From Eledone cirrhosa (lineage: Eukaryota; Mollusca; Cephalopoda; Octopoda; Eledonidae): DNA of 64,000 nucleotides. The stretch covers positions 28,341,956 to 28,405,955 of the forward strand of contig OZ024741.1 in NCBI GenBank assembly GCA_964016885.1. The letters are read 5' to 3'. A program made the position numbers and the translations under genes. The notes below the pieces were generated by a model, which saw only the letters and a list, made by a program, of their open reading frames with translations, did no database searches and was not told the DNA's origin. Below, one piece after another: positions 27,684 to 42,921 of this stretch (the stretch's first letter is position 1; every line of letters begins with the position of its first letter).

Positions 27684-28761
27684 GGTATATAACTGGTATA
27701 TATAGGGATATAACTACATACAGATACTGTCAGTGGTACTACAGTGTAGGTTATTGGTAGATAACTGGTATATATAGGGATATAACTACATATAGATACA
27801 GTCAGTGGTATTACAGTGTAGGTTATTGCTATATAACTGGTATATATAGGGATATAACTACATACAGATACTGTCAGTGGTACTACAGTCTAGGTTATTG
27901 GTATATAACTGGAATATATAGGGATATAACTACACATAGATACTGTCAGTGGTACTACAGTGTAGATTATTGGTATATAACTGGTATATATAGGATTATA
28001 ACTACATATAGATACAGTCAGTGGTACTATAGTGTAGGTTATTGGTATATAACTGGTATATATAGGGATATAACTACACATAGATACTGTCAGTGGTACT
28101 ACAGTGTAGGTTATTGGTATATAACTGGTATATATAGGGATATAACTACATACAGATACTGTCAGTGGTACTACAATGTAGGTTATTGGTAGATAACTGG
28201 TATCTATCTGGATATAACTATATATAGATACTGTCAGTGGTACTACAGTGTAGGTTATTGGTAGATAACTGGTATATATAGGGATATAACTACATATAGA
28301 TACTGTCAGTGGTACTACAGTGTAGGTTATTGGTAGAGAACTGGTATATATAGGGATATAACTACATATAGATACTGACAGTGGTACTACAGTGTAGGTT
28401 ATTGGTAGATAACTGGTATATATAGGATTATAACTACATATAGATACTGACTGTGGTACTACAGTGTAGGTTATTGGTATATAACTGGTATATATAGGGA
28501 TATAACTACAAATAGATACTGACAGTGGTACAACAGTGTAGGTTATTGGTATATAACTGGAATATATAGGGATATAACTACATATTGATACTGTCAGTGG
28601 TACTACAGTGTAGATTATTGGTATATAACTTGTATATAGGGATATAACTATATATAGATACTGTCAGTGGTACCACAGTGTAGGTTATTGGTATATAACT
28701 GGTATATATAGGGATATAACTACATATAGATACTGTCAGTGGTACTACAGTGTAGGTTATT
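27684..28761 (+). repeat. 1,078-bp tandem duplication, copy 1
   Basis: This copy is followed directly by another at 28,762-29,839. The unit is 15 monomers, one of which is 70 bp (TTGTATATAGGGAT, lacking TA, near 28,629). Shared variants include ATTGCTATATAAC near 27,826, ACAGTCTAGG near 27,886, GGTATCTATCTGG near 28,199, CTGACTGTGG near 28,447 and ACATATTGATAC near 28,580. The copies differ at a few bases. Confidence 0.9.
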
Positions 28762-29839
28762 GGTATATAACTGGTATATATAGGGATATAACTACATACA
28801 GATACTGTCAGTGGTACTACAGTGTAGGTTATTGGTAGATAACTGGTATATATAGGGATATAACTACATATAGATACAGTCAGTGGTATTACAGTGTAGG
28901 TTATTGCTATATAACTGGTATATATAGGGATATAACTACATACAGATACTGTCAGTGGTACTACAGTCTAGGTTATTGGTATATAACTGGAATATATAGG
29001 GATATAACTACACATAGATACTCTCAGTGGTACTACAGTGTAGATTATTCGTATATAACTGGTATATATAGGATTATAACTACATATAGATACAGTCAGT
29101 GGTACTATAGTGTAGGTTATTGGTATATAACTGGTATATATAGGGATATAACTACACATAGATACTGTCAGTGGTACTACAGTGTAGGTTATTGGTATAT
29201 AACTGGTATATATAGGGATATAACTACATACAGATACTGTCAGTGGTACTACAATGTAGGTTATTGGTAGATAACTGGTATCTATCTGGATATAACTATA
29301 TATAGATACTGTCAGTGGTACTACAGTGTAGGTTATTGGTAGATAACTGGTATATATAGGGATATAACTACATATAGATACTGTCAGTGGTACTACAGTG
29401 TAGGTTATTGGTAGAGAACTGGTATATATAGGGATATAACTACATATAGATACTGACAGTGGTACTACAGTGTAGGTTATTGGTAGATAACTGGTATATA
29501 TAGGATTATAACTACATATAGATACTGACTGTGGTACTACAGTGTAGGTTATTGGTATATAACTGGTATATATAGGGATATAACTACAAATAGATACTGA
29601 CAGTGGTACAACAGTGTAGGTTATTGGTATATAACTGGAATATATAGGGATATAACTACATATTGATACTGTCAGTGGTACTACAGTGTAGATTATTGGT
29701 ATATAACTTGTATATAGGGATATAACTATATATAGATACTGTCAGTGGTACCACAGTGTAGGTTATTGGTATATAACTGGTATATATAGGGATATAACTA
29801 CATATAGATACTGTCAGTGGTACTACAGTGTAGGTTATT
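28762..29839 (+). repeat. 1,078-bp tandem duplication, copy 2
   Basis: This is a head-to-tail copy of 27,684-28,761. Differences I noticed are CTCTCAG near 29,021, ATTCGTATATAAC near 29,046 and a few others. The monomer order is unchanged. A related but shortened version of the same series lies at about 31,789-32,560. Confidence 0.9.
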
Positions 29840-30241
29840 GGTAGATAACTGGTATATATAGGGATATTACTACATATAGATACTGTCAGTGGTACTACAG
29901 TGTAGGTTATTGGTAGATAACTGGTATAAATAGGGATATAACTACATATAGATACTGACAGTGGTACTACAGTGTAGGTTATTGGTAGATAACTGGTATA
30001 TATAGGGATATAACTACATATAGATACTGTCAGTGGTACTACAGTGTAGGTTATTGGTAGAGAACTGGTATATATAGGCATATAACTACAAATAGATACT
30101 GACAGTGATACTACAGTGTAGGTTATTGGTATATAACTGGAATATATAGGGATATAACTACATATAGATACTGTCAGTGGAACTACAGTGTAGGTTATTG
30201 GTATATAACTTGTATATATAGGGATATAACTATATATAGAT

Positions 30242-31793
30242 ACTGTCAGTGGTACCACAGTGTAGGTTATTGGTATATAACTGGTATATATAGGGATATA
30301 ACTACATATAGATACTGTCAGTGGTACTACAGTGTAGGTTATTGGTATATAACTGGTATATATAGGGATATAACTACATACAGATACTGTCAGTGGTATT
30401 ACAGTGTAGCTTATTCGTATATAACTGGTATATATAGGGATATAACTACATACAGATACTGTCAGTGGTACTACAGTGTAGGTTATTGGTATATAACTGG
30501 TATATATAGTGATATAACTACACATAGATACTGACAGTGGTACTACAGTGTAGGTTATTGGTAGATAACTGGTATATATAGGGATATAACTACATATAGA
30601 TACTGTCAGTGGTACAACAGTGTAGGTTATTGGTATATAACTGGTATATATAGGGATATAACTACATATAGATACTGACAGTGGTACTAGAGTGTAGGTT
30701 ATTGGTATATAACTGGTATATATAGGGATATATCTACACATAGATACTGACAGTGGTACTACAGTGTAGGTTATTGGTATATAACTGGTATATATAGGGA
30801 TATAACTACACATAGATACTGTCAGTGGTACTACAGTGTAGGTTATTGGTATATAACTGGTATATATATAGGGATATAACTACATATAGATACTGTCAGT
30901 GGTACTACAGTGTAGGTTATTGGTATATAACTGGTATATATAGGGATATAACTACATATACAGATACTGTCAGTCTTACTACAGTGTAGGTTATTGTATA
31001 TAACTGGTATATATAGAGATATAACTACATATACAGATACTGTCAGTCTTACTACAGTGTAGGTTATTGTATATAACTGGTATATATAGGGATATAACTT
31101 CACATAGATACTGTCAGTCTTACTAGAGTGGAGGTTATTGGTAGATCACTGGTATATATAGGGATATAACTACACACAGATACTGTCAGTGGTACTACAG
31201 TGTAGGTTATTGGTAGATAACTGGTATATATAGGGATATAACTACACATAGATACTGACAGTGGTACTACAGTGTAGGTTATTGTTATATAACAGGTATA
31301 TATAGGGATATAACTACATATAGATACTGTCAGTGGTACTATAGTGTAGGTTATTGGTATATAACTGGTATATATGGGGATATAACTACACATAGATACT
31401 GTCAGTGGTACTACAGTGTAGGTTATTGGTAGATAACTGGTATATAGAGGGATATAACTACATAGAGATACTGTCAGTGGTACTACAGTGTAGGTTATTG
31501 GTATATAACTGGAATATATAGGGATATAACTACACATAGATACTGTCAGTGGTACTACAGTGTAGGTTATTGGTATATAACTGGTATATATAGGATTATA
31601 ACTACATATAGACACTGTCAGTGGTACTATAGTGTAGATTATTGGTAGATAACTGGTATATATAGGGATATAACTACATATAGATACTGACAGTGGTACT
31701 ACAGTGTAGGTTATTGGTAGATAACTGGTATATATAGGGATATAACTACACATAGATACTGTCAGTCTTACTAGAGTGTAGGTTATTGGTATA
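30242..31793 (+). repeat. Higher-order block D, copy 2
   Basis: This is the second copy of 25,850-27,401. Differences I noticed include CACACAGATAC near 31,173 and ATTGTTATATAACAGG near 31,281. The match ends at about 31,794, where a GGTATATAACTGGAATATA monomer replaces the TATATATAAGG monomer of the first copy. Confidence 0.85.
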
Positions 31794-34586
31794 TAACTGG
31801 AATATATAGGGATATAACTACACATAGATACTGTCAGTGGTACTACAGTGTAGATTATTGGTATATAACTGGTATATATAGGATTATAACTACATATAGA
31901 TACAGTCAGTGGTACTATAGTGTAGGTTATTGGTATATAACTGGTATATATAGGGATATAACTACACATAGATACTGTCAGTGGTACTACAGTGTAGGTT
32001 ATTGGTATATAACTGGTATATATAGGGATATAACTACATACAGATACTGTCAGTGGTACTACAATGTAGGTTATTGGTAGATAACTGGTATCTATCTGGA
32101 TATAACTATATATAGATACTGTCAGTGGTACTACAGTGTAGGTTATTGGTAGAGAACTGGTATATATAGGGATATAACTACATATAGATACTGACAGTGG
32201 TACTACAGTGTAGGTTATTGGTAGATAACTGGTATATATAGGATTATAACTACATATAGATACTGACTGTGGTACTACAGTGTAGGTTATTGGTATATAA
32301 CTGGTATATATAGGGATATAACCACAAATAGATACTGACAGTGGTACAACAGTGTAGGTTATTGGTATATAACTGGAATATATAGGGATATAACTACATA
32401 TTGATACTGTCAGTGGTACTACAGTGTAGATTATTGGTATATAACTTGTATATAGGGATATAACTATATATAGATACTGTCAGTGGTACCACAGTGTAGG
32501 TTATTGGTATATAACTGGTATATATAGGGATATAACTACATATAGATACTGTCAGTGGTACTACAGTGTAGGTTATTGGTATATAACTGGTATATATAGG
32601 GATATAACTACATACAGATACTGTCAGTGGTACTACAGTGTAGGCTATTGGTATATAACTGGTATATATAGGGATATAACTACATATAGATACTGTCAGT
32701 GGTACTATAGTGTAGGTTATTGGTATATAACTGGTATATATAGGGATATAACTACACATAGATATTGTCAGTGGTACAACAGTGTAGGTTATTGGTAGAT
32801 AACTGGTATATATAGGGATATAACTACACATAGATATTGTCAGTCTTACTAGCGTGTAGGTTATTGGTATATCACTGGTATATATAGGGATATAACTACA
32901 CATAGATACTGTCAGTGGTACTACAGTGTAGGTTATTGGTAGATAACTGGTATATATAGGGATATAACTACACATAGATACTGACAGTGGTACTACAGTG
33001 TAGGCTATTGGTATATAACTGGTATATATAGGGATATAACTACATATAGATACTGTCAGTGGTACTATAGTGTAGGTTATTGGTATATAACTGGTATATA
33101 TAGGGATATAACTACACATAGATATTGTCAGTGGTACAACAGTGTAGGTTATTGGTATATCAATGGTATATATAGGGATATAACTAAACATAGATACTGT
33201 CAGTGGTACTACAGTGTAGGGTATTGGTATATAACTTGTATATATAGGGAAATAAATATATATAGATACTGTCAGTGGTACTACAGTGTAGGTTATTGGT
33301 AGATAACTGGTATATATAGGGATATAACTACACATAGTTACTGACAGTGGTACTACAGTGTAGGTTATTGGTATATAACTGGTATATATAGGGATATAAC
33401 TACATATAGATACTGTCAGTGGTACTATAGTGTAGGTTATTGGTATATAACTGGTATATATAGTGATATAACTACAAATAGATACTGTCAGTGGTACTTC
33501 AGTGTAGGTTATTGGTAGATAACTGGTAAATATAGGGATATAACTACACATAGATACTGTCAGTGGTACTACAGTGTAGGTTATTGGTATATAACTGGAA
33601 TATATAGGGATATAACTACACATAGATACTGTCAGTGGTACTACAGTGTAGGTTATTGTTATATAACTGGTATATATAGTATTATAACTACATATAGACA
33701 CTGTCAGTGGTACCATAGTGTAGGTTATTGGTATATAACTGGTATATATAGGGATATAACTACATATAGATACTGACAGTGGTACTACAGTGTAGGTTTT
33801 TTGTAGATAACTGGTATATATAGGGATATAACTACATAGAGATACTGACAGAGGTACTACAGTGTTGGTTATTGGTAGATAACTGGTATATATCTGGATA
33901 TAACTACATATAGATACTGTCAGTGGTACTACAGTATAGGTTATTGGTAGATAACTGGTATATATAGGGATATAACTACATATAGATACTGTCAGTGGTA
34001 CTACAGTGTAGATTATTGGTAGATAACTGGTATATATAGGGATATAACTACATATAGATACTGTCAGTGGTACTACAGTGTAGATTATTGGTAGATAACT
34101 GGTATATATAGGGATATAACTACATATAGATACTGACAGTGGTACTACAGTGTAGGTTATTGGTAGATAACTGGTATATATAGGGATATAACTACACATA
34201 GATACTGTCAGTCTTACTAGAGTGTAGGTTATTGGTAGATAACTGGTATATATAAGGATATAACTACACATAGATTCTATCAGTGGTACTATAGTGAAGG
34301 TTATTGGTAGATCACTGGTATATATAGGGATATAACTACACATAGATACTGTCAGTGGTACTACAGTGTAGGTTATTGGTATATAACTGGTATATATAGG
34401 GATATAACTACATATAGATACTGTCAGTGGTACTACATTGTAGGTTATTGGTATATAACTGGAATATATAGCGATATAACTACACATAGATACTGTCAGT
34501 GGTACTACAGTGTAGGTTTTTGGTATATAACTGGTATATATAGGGATATAACTACATACAGATACTGTCAGTGGTACTACAGTGTA
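31794..34586 (+). repeat. Mosaic monomers, partly related to 36.4-37.8 kb
   Basis: The stretch is satellite only. The first 0.8 kb follows the 1,078-bp series. A 360-bp (five-monomer) near repeat places GGCTATTGG at both 32,643 and 33,003. The segment from about 33.0 kb matches 36.39-37.8 kb at an offset of 3,387 bp, falling to 3,171 bp, so the right-hand copy has a net three monomers fewer. Shared marks are AACTAAACATAG, GGGAAATAAATA, TATAGTATTATAAC and CAGAGGTAC. Confidence 0.75.
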
Positions 34587-36317
34587 GGTTATTGGTAGAT
34601 AACTGGTATATATAGGGATATAACTACATACAGATACTGTCAGTGGTACTACAGTCTAGGTTATTGGTATATAACTGGAATATATAGGGATATAACTACA
34701 CATAGATACTGTCAGTGGTACTACAGTGTAGATTATTGGTATATAACTGGTATATATAGGATTATAACTACATATAGATACAGTCAGTGGTACTATAGTG
34801 TAGGTTATTGGTATATAACTGGTATATATAGGGATATAACTACACATAGATACTGTCAGTGGTAATACAGTGTAGGTTATTGGTATATAACTGGTATATA
34901 TAGGGATATAACTACATACAGATACTGTCAGTGGTACTACAGTGTAGGTTATTGGTAGATAACTGGTATCTAACTGGATATAACTACATATAGATACTGT
35001 CAGTGGTACTACAGTGTAGGTTATTGGTAGATAACTGGTATATATAGGGATATAACTACATATAGATACTGTCAGTGGTACTACAGTGTAGGTTATTGGT
35101 AGAGAACTGGTATATATAGGGATATAACTACATATAGATACTGACAGTGGTACTACAGTGTAGGTTATTGGTAGATAACTGGTATATATAGGATTATAAC
35201 TACATATAGATACTGACAGTGGTACTACAGTGTAGGTTATTGGTATATAACTGGTATATATAGGGATATAACTACAAATAGATACTGACAGTGGTACTAC
35301 AGTGTAGGTTATTGGTATATAACTGGAATATATAGGGATATAACTACATATAGATACTGTCAGTGGTACTACAGTGTAGATTATTGGTATATAACTTGTA
35401 TATATAGGGATATAACTACATATAGATACTGTCAGTGGTACTACAGTGTAGGTTATTGGTATATAACTGGTATATATAGGGATATAACTACATACAGATA
35501 CTGTCAGTGGTACTACAGTGTAGGTTATTGGTAGATAACTGGTATATATAGGGATATAACTACATATAGATACTGTCAGTGGTATTACAGTGTAGCTTAT
35601 TGGTATATAACTGGTATATATAGGGATATAACTACATACAGATACTGTCAGTGGTACTACAGTGTAGGTTATTGGTATATAACTGGTATATATAGTGATA
35701 TAACTACACATAGATACTGACAGTGGTACTACAGTGTAGGTTATTGGTAGATAACTGGTATATATAGGGATATAACTACATATAGATACTGTCAGTGGTA
35801 CAAATGTGTAGCTTATTGGTATATAACTGGTATATATAGGGATATAACTACATACAGATACTGTCAGTGGTTCTACAGAGTAGGTTATTAGTATATAACT
35901 GGTATATATAGGGATATAACTCCACATAGATACTGACAGTGGTACTACAGTGTAGTTTATTGGTATATAACTGGTATATATAGGGATATAACTACACATA
36001 GTTACTGTCAGTGGTACTACGCTGTAGGTTATTGGTTTATAACTGGTATATATAGGGATATAACTACATATAGATACTGTCAGTGGTACTACAGTGTAGG
36101 TTATTGGTATATAACTGGTATATATAGGGCTATAACTACATATACAGATACTGTCAGTCTTACTACAGTGTAGGTTATTGTATATAACTGGTATATATAG
36201 AGATATAACTACATATACAGATACTGTCAGTCTTACTACAGTGTAGGTTATTGATAGATAACTGGTATATATAGGGATATAACTACATATAGATACTGTC
36301 AGTGGTACTACAGTGTA
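34587..36317 (+). repeat. Higher-order block E, copy 1
   Basis: This block matches 39,850-41,724 at an offset of 5,263 bp. The offset rises to 5,335 and then 5,407 bp as two extra monomers appear in the right-hand copy. Shared variants are ACAGTCTAGG, GGAATATATAG, GGTAATACAG near 34,861 and the 147-bp dimer (36,099 and 41,506). The length changes are whole monomers, as expected from unequal exchange. Confidence 0.8.
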
Positions 36318-37658
36318 GGTTATTGGTAGATAACTGGTATATATAGGGATATAACTACACATAGATACTGACAGTGGTACTACAGTGTAGGCTATTGGTA
36401 TATAACTGGTATATATAGGGATATAACTACATATAGATACTGTCAGTGGTACTATAGTGTAGGTTATTGGTATATAACTGGTATATATAGGGATATAACT
36501 ACACATAGATATTGTCAGTGGTACAACAGTGTAGGTTATTGGTATATCAATGGTATATATAGGGATATAACTAAACATAGATACTGTCAGTGGTACTACA
36601 GTGTAGTGTATTGGTATATAACTTGTATATATAGGGAAATAAATATATATAGATACTGTCAGTGGTACTACAGTGTAGGTTATTGGTAGATAACTGGTAA
36701 ATATAGGGATATAACTACACATAGATACTGTCAGTGGTACTACAGTGTAGGTTATTGGTATATAACTGGAATATATAGGGATATAACTACACATAGATAC
36801 TGTCAGTGGTACTACAGTGTAGGTTATTGTTATATAACTGGTATATATAGTATTATAACTACATATAGACACTGTCAGTGGTACCATAGTGTAGGTTATT
36901 GGTATATAACTGGTATATATAGGGATATAACTACACATAGATACTGTCAGTGGTACTACAGTGTAGGTTATTGCTACATAACTGGTATATATAGGGATAT
37001 AACTACATATAGATACTGACAGTGGTACTACAGTGTAGGTTTTTTGTAGATAACTGGTATATATAGGGATATAACTACATAGAGATACTGACAGAGGTAC
37101 TACAGTGTAGGTTATTGGTAGATAACTGGTATATATCTGGATATAACTACATATAGATACTGTCAGTGGTACTACAGTATAGGTTATTGGTAGATAACTG
37201 GTATATATAGGGATATAACTATATATAGATACTGTCAGTGGTACTACAGTGTAGATTATTGGTAGATAACTGGTATATATAGGGATATAACTACATATAG
37301 ATACTGACAGTGGTACTACAGTGTAGGTTATTGGTAGATAACTGGTATATATAGGGATATAACTACACATAGATACTGTCAGTCTTACTAGAGTGTAGGT
37401 TATTGGTAGATAACTGGTATATATAAGGATATAACTACACATAGATTCTGTCAGTGGTACTATAGTGAAGGTTATTGGTAGATCACTGGTATATATAGGG
37501 ATATAACTACACATAGATACTGTCAGTGGTACTACAGTGTAGGTTATTGGTATATAACTGGTATATATAGGGATATAACTACATATAGATACTGTCAGTG
37601 GTACTACATTGTAGGTTATTGGTATATAACTGGAATATATAGCGATATAACTACACAT
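34656..37658 (-). other. Long satellite open frame, not called as a gene
   Basis: The minus strand is open for 1,000 codons. The translation is a 24-residue repeat rich in Tyr, Ile, Thr, Val, Pro and Ser, with one Cys per unit and no charged residue in the consensus; Asp, Arg and Lys come only from variants. The ATG is the C variant at monomer position 43 (ATG in place of ATA). The stop is the ACAGTCTAGG variant (TAG in place of TAC). Monomer length is a multiple of three, and the +3 dimer at 36,099 keeps the frame, so the length follows from repeat arithmetic. There is no flanking gene structure and no sign of constraint on codon third positions. I judge it non-coding. Confidence 0.8.
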
Positions 37659-38220
37659 AGATACTGTCAGTGGTACTAGAGTGTAGGTTTTTGGTATATA
37701 ACTGGTATATATAGGGATATAACTACATACAGATACTGTCAGTGGTACTACAGTGTAGGTTATTGGTAGATAACTGGTATATATAGGGATATAACTACAT
37801 ATAGATACAGTCAGTGGTATTACAGTGTAGGTTATTGGTATATAACTGGTATATATAGGGATATAACTACATACAGATACTGTCAGTGGTACTACAGTCT
37901 AGGTTATTGGTATATAACTGGAATATATAGGGATATAACTACACATAGATACTGTCAGTGGTACTACAGTGTAGATTATTGGTATATAACTGGTATATAT
38001 AGGATTATAACTACATATAGATACAGTCAGTGGTACTATAGTGTAGGTTATTGGTATATAACTGGTATATATAGGGATATAACTACACATAGATACTGTC
38101 AGTGGTAATACAGTGTAGGTTATTGGTATATAACTGGTATATATAGGGATATAACTACATACAGATACTGTCAGTGGTACTACAGTGTAGGTTATTGGTA
38201 GATAACTGGTATCTAACTCG
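36318..38220 (+). repeat. Mosaic monomers copied from neighbouring blocks
   Basis: The first 1.5 kb is the right-hand copy of the 33.0-34.6 kb series. From about 37.68 kb it repeats the start of the 1,078-bp series (GGTTTTTGG near 37,686, then ACAGTCTAGG near 37,896). No non-satellite sequence was seen. Confidence 0.75.
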
Positions 38221-39750
38221 ATATAACTACATATAGATACTGTCAGTGGTACTATAGTGTAGGTTATTGGTATATCAATGGTATATATAGGGATATAACT
38301 ACACATAGATACTGTCAGTGGTACTATAGTGTAGGTTATTGTTATATAACTGGTATATATAGTATTATAACTACATATAGACACTGTCAGTGGTACTATA
38401 GTGTAGGTTATTGGTATATAACTGGTATATATAGGGATATATCTACACATAGATACTGTCAGTGGTACTACAGTGTAGGTTATTGGTAGATAACTGGTAT
38501 ATATAGGGATATAACTACATATAGATACTGACAGTGGTACTACAGTGTAGGTTATTGGTAGATAACTGGTATATATCTGGATATAACTACATATAGATAC
38601 TGTCAGTGGTACTACAGTGTAGGTTATTGGTAGATAACTGGTATATATAGGGATATAACTACATATAGATACTGTCAGTGGTACTACAGTGTAGGTTATT
38701 GGTATATAACTGGTATATATAGGGATATAACTACATATAGATACTGTCAGTGGTACTACAGTGTAGGTTATTGGTATATAACTGGTATATATAGGGATAT
38801 AACTATACATAGATACTGTCAGTGGTACTACAGTGTAGGTTATTGGTAGAGAACTGGTATATATAGGGATATAACTACATATAGATACTGACAGTGGCAC
38901 TACAGTGTAGGTTATTGGTATATAACTGGTATATAGAGGGATATAACTACATATAGATACTGTCAGTGGAACTACAGTGTAGGTTATTGGTAGATAACTG
39001 GTATATATAGGGATATAACTACACATAGATACTGTCAGTGTTACTACAGTGTAGGTTATTGGTATAGAACTGGTATATATAGGGATATAACTACATATAC
39101 AGATACTGTCAGTCTTACTACAGTGTAGTGTATTGGTATATAACTGGTATATATAGAGATATAACTACATATACAGATACTGTCAGTCTTACTACAGTGT
39201 AGGTTATTGGTAGATAACTGGTATATATAGGGATATAACTACATATAGATACTGTCTGTGGAACTACAGTGTAGGTTATTGCTTGATAGCTGGTATATAT
39301 AGGGATATAACTACACATAGATACTGTCAGTGGTACTACAGTGTAGGTTATTGGTAGATAACTGGTATATATAGGGATATAACTACACATAGATACTGTC
39401 AGTCTGACTAGAGTGTAGGTTATTGGTAGATAACTGGTATATATAAGGATATAACTACACATAGATACTGTCAATGGTACTATAGTGTAGGTTATTGGTA
39501 GATCACTGGTATATATAGGGATATAACTACACATAGATACTGTCAGTGGTACTACAGTGTAGGTTATTGGTATATAACTGGTATATATAGGGATATAACT
39601 ACATATAGATACTGTCAGTGGTACTACATCGTAGGTTATTGGTATATAACTGGAATATATAGCGATATAACTCCACATAGATACTGTCAGTGGTACTACA
39701 GTGTAGGTTTTTGGTATATAACTGGTATATATAGGGATATAACTATATAC
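38221..39750 (+). repeat. Higher-order block F, copy 1
   Basis: This block matches 42,116-43,645 at an offset of 3,895 bp (54 monomers plus 7 bp of length variants). Shared variants are GTATATCAATGG near 38,271, TATAGTATTATAAC near 38,357, TATATCTACACATAG near 38,437, GGTATAGAACTGG near 39,060, GCTTGATAGCTGG near 39,280 and TCTGACTAGAG near 39,403. Several single-base differences are present. Confidence 0.85.
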
Positions 39751-39849
39751 AGATACTGTCAGTGGTACTACAGTGTAGGTTATTGGTAGTTAACTGGTAT
39801 ATATAGGGATATAACTATATATAGATACAGTCAGTGGTATTACAGTGTA

Positions 39850-41724
39850 GGTTATTGGTATATAACTGGTATATATAGGGATATAACTACATACAGATAC
39901 TGTCAGTGGTACTACAGTCTAGGTTATTGTTATATAACTGGAATATATAGGGATATAACTACACATAGATACTGTCAGTGGTACTACAGTGTAGATTATT
40001 GGTATATAACTGGTATATATAGGATTATAACTACATATAGATACAGTCAGTGGTACTATAGTGTAGGTTATTGGTATATAACTGGTATATATAGGGATAT
40101 AACTACACATAGATACTGTCAGTGGTAATACAGTGTAGGTTATTGGTATATAACTGGTATATATAGGGATATAACTACATACAGATACTGTCAGTGGTAC
40201 TACATTGTAGGTTATTGGTAGATAACTGGTATCTATCTGGATATTACTACATATAGATACTGTCAGTGGTACTACAGTGTAGGTTATTGGTAGATAACTG
40301 GTATATATAGGGATATAACTACATATAGATACTGTCAGTGGTACTACAGTGTAGGTTATTGGTAGAGAACTGGTATATATAGGGATATAACTACATATAG
40401 ATACTGACAGTGGTACTACAGTGTAGGTTATTGGTAGATAACTGGTATATATAGGATTATAACTACATATAGATACTGACAGTGGTACTACAGTGTAGGT
40501 TATTGGTATATAACTGGTATATATAGGGATATAACTACAAATAGATACTGACAGTGGTACTACAGTGTAGGTTATTGGTATATAACTGGAATATATAGGG
40601 ATATAACTACATATAGATACTGTCAGTGGTACTACAGTGTAGATTATTGGTATATAACTTGTATATATAGGGATATAACTATATATAGATACTGTCAATG
40701 GTACCACAGTGTAGGTTATTGGTATATAACTGGTATATATAGGGATATAACTACATATAGATACTGTCAGTGGTACTACAGTGTAGGTTATTGGTATATA
40801 ACTGGTATATATAAGGATATAACTATATACAGATACTGTCAGTGGTACTACAGTGTAGGTTATTGGTAGATAACTGGTATATATAGGGATATGACTACAT
40901 ATAGATACTGTCAGTGGTATTACAGTGTAGCTTATTGGTATATAACTGGTATATATAGGGATATAACTACATACAGATACTGTCAGTGGTACTACAGTGT
41001 AGGTTATTGGTATATAACTGGTATATATAGTGATATAACTACACATAGATACTGACAGTGGTACTACAGTGTAGGTTATTGGTAGATAACTGGTATATAT
41101 AGGGATATAACTACATATAGATACTGTCAGTGGTACACCAGTGTAGCTTATTGGTATATAACTGGTATATATAGGGATATAACTACATACAGATACTGTC
41201 AGTGGTACTACAGAGTAGGTTATTAGTATATAACTGGTATATATAGGGATATAACTACACATAGATACTGACAGTGGTACTACAGTGTAGGTTATTGGTA
41301 TATAACTGGTATATATAGGGATATAACTACACATAGATACTGTCAGTGGTACTACACTGTAGGTTATTGGTATATAACTGGTATATATAGGGATATAACT
41401 ACATATAGATACTGTCAGTGGTACTACAGTGTAGGCTATTGGTATATAACTGGTATATATAGGGATATAACTACATATAGATACTGTCAGTGGTACTAGA
41501 GTGTAGGTTATTGGTATATAACTGGTATATATAGGGATATAACTACATATACAGATACTGTCAGTCTTACTACAGTGTAGGTTATTGTATATAACTGGTA
41601 TATATAGAGATATAACTACATATACAGATACTGTCAGTCTTACTACAGTGTAGGTTATTGGTAGATAACTGCTATATATAGGGATATAACTACATATAGA
41701 TACTGTCAGTGGTACTACAGTGTA
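39850..41724 (+). repeat. Higher-order block E, copy 2
   Basis: This is the second copy of 34,587-36,317 with two more monomers, both in the 41.1-41.5 kb part. Private differences include ATTGTTATATAAC near 39,926 and ACAATGGTACC near 40,696. Confidence 0.8.
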
Positions 41725-42921
41725 GGTTAATGTTAGATAACTGGTATATATAGGGATATAACTACACATAGATATTGTCAGTCTTACTAGCGTGTAGGTT
41801 ATTGGTATATAACTGGTATATATAGGGATATAACAACATATAGATACTGTCAGTGGTACTATAGTGTAGGTTATTGGTATATCAATGTTATATATAGGGA
41901 TATAACTAAACATAGATACTGTCAGTGGTACTACAGTGTAGGGTATTGGTATATAACTTGTATATATAGGGAAATAACTATATATAGATACTGTCAGTGG
42001 TACTACAGTGTAGGTTATTGGTATATAACTGGTATATATAGGGATATAACTACATATAGATACTATCAGTGGTACTACAGTGTAGGTTATTGGTATATAA
42101 CTGGTATATATAGGGATATAACTACATATAGATACTGTCAGTGGTACTCTAGTGTAGGTTATTGGTATATCAATGGTATATATAGGGATATAACTACACA
42201 TAGATACTGTCAGTGGTACTACAGTGTAGGTTATTGCTATATAACTGGTATATATAGTATTATAACTAGATATAGACACTGTCAGTTGTACTATAGTGTA
42301 GGTTATTGGTATATAACTGGTATATATAGGGATATATCTACACATAGATACTGTCAGTGGTACTACAGTGTAGGTTATTGCTAGATAACTGGTATATATA
42401 GGGATATAACTACATATAGATACTGACAGTGGTACTACAGTGTAGGTTATTGGTAGATAACTGGTATATATCTGGATATAACTACATATAGATACTGTCA
42501 GTGGTACTACAGTGTAGGTTATTGGTAGATAACTGGTATATATAGGGATATAACTACATATAGATACTGTCAGTGGTACTACAGTGTAGGTTATTGGTAT
42601 ATAACTGGTATATATAGGGATATAACTACATATAGATACTGTCAGTGGTACTACAGTGTAGGTTATTGGTATATAACTGGTATATATAGGGATATAACTA
42701 TACATAGATACTGTCAGTGGTACTACAGTGTAGGTTATTGGTAGAGAACTGGTATATATAGGGATATAACTACATATAGATACTGACAGTGGCACTACAG
42801 TGTAGGTTATTGGTATATAACTGGTATATAGAGGGATATAACTACATATAGATACTGTCAGTGGAACTACAGTGTAGGATATTGGTAGATAACTGGTATA
42901 TATAGGGATATAACTACACAT
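39919..42921 (-). other. Second 1,000-codon satellite open frame, not a gene
   Basis: This frame has the same length as the one at 34,656-37,658 and the same kind of start and stop. However, the two start in different monomer contexts, and block E differs by two monomers between them, so the equal length comes from whole-monomer gains and losses cancelling. Other minus-strand frames of 300 to 800 codons in the window have the same nature, at 32,394-34,487, 46,343-48,769, 49,056-50,861 and 58,037-60,028 among others. Confidence 0.8.

Noticed and set aside
34656..42921. Equal 1,000-codon length of two frames as evidence of a conserved protein
   Set aside because: The two frames start in different monomer contexts and the regions differ by whole monomers. 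The equal length results from compensating gains and losses.
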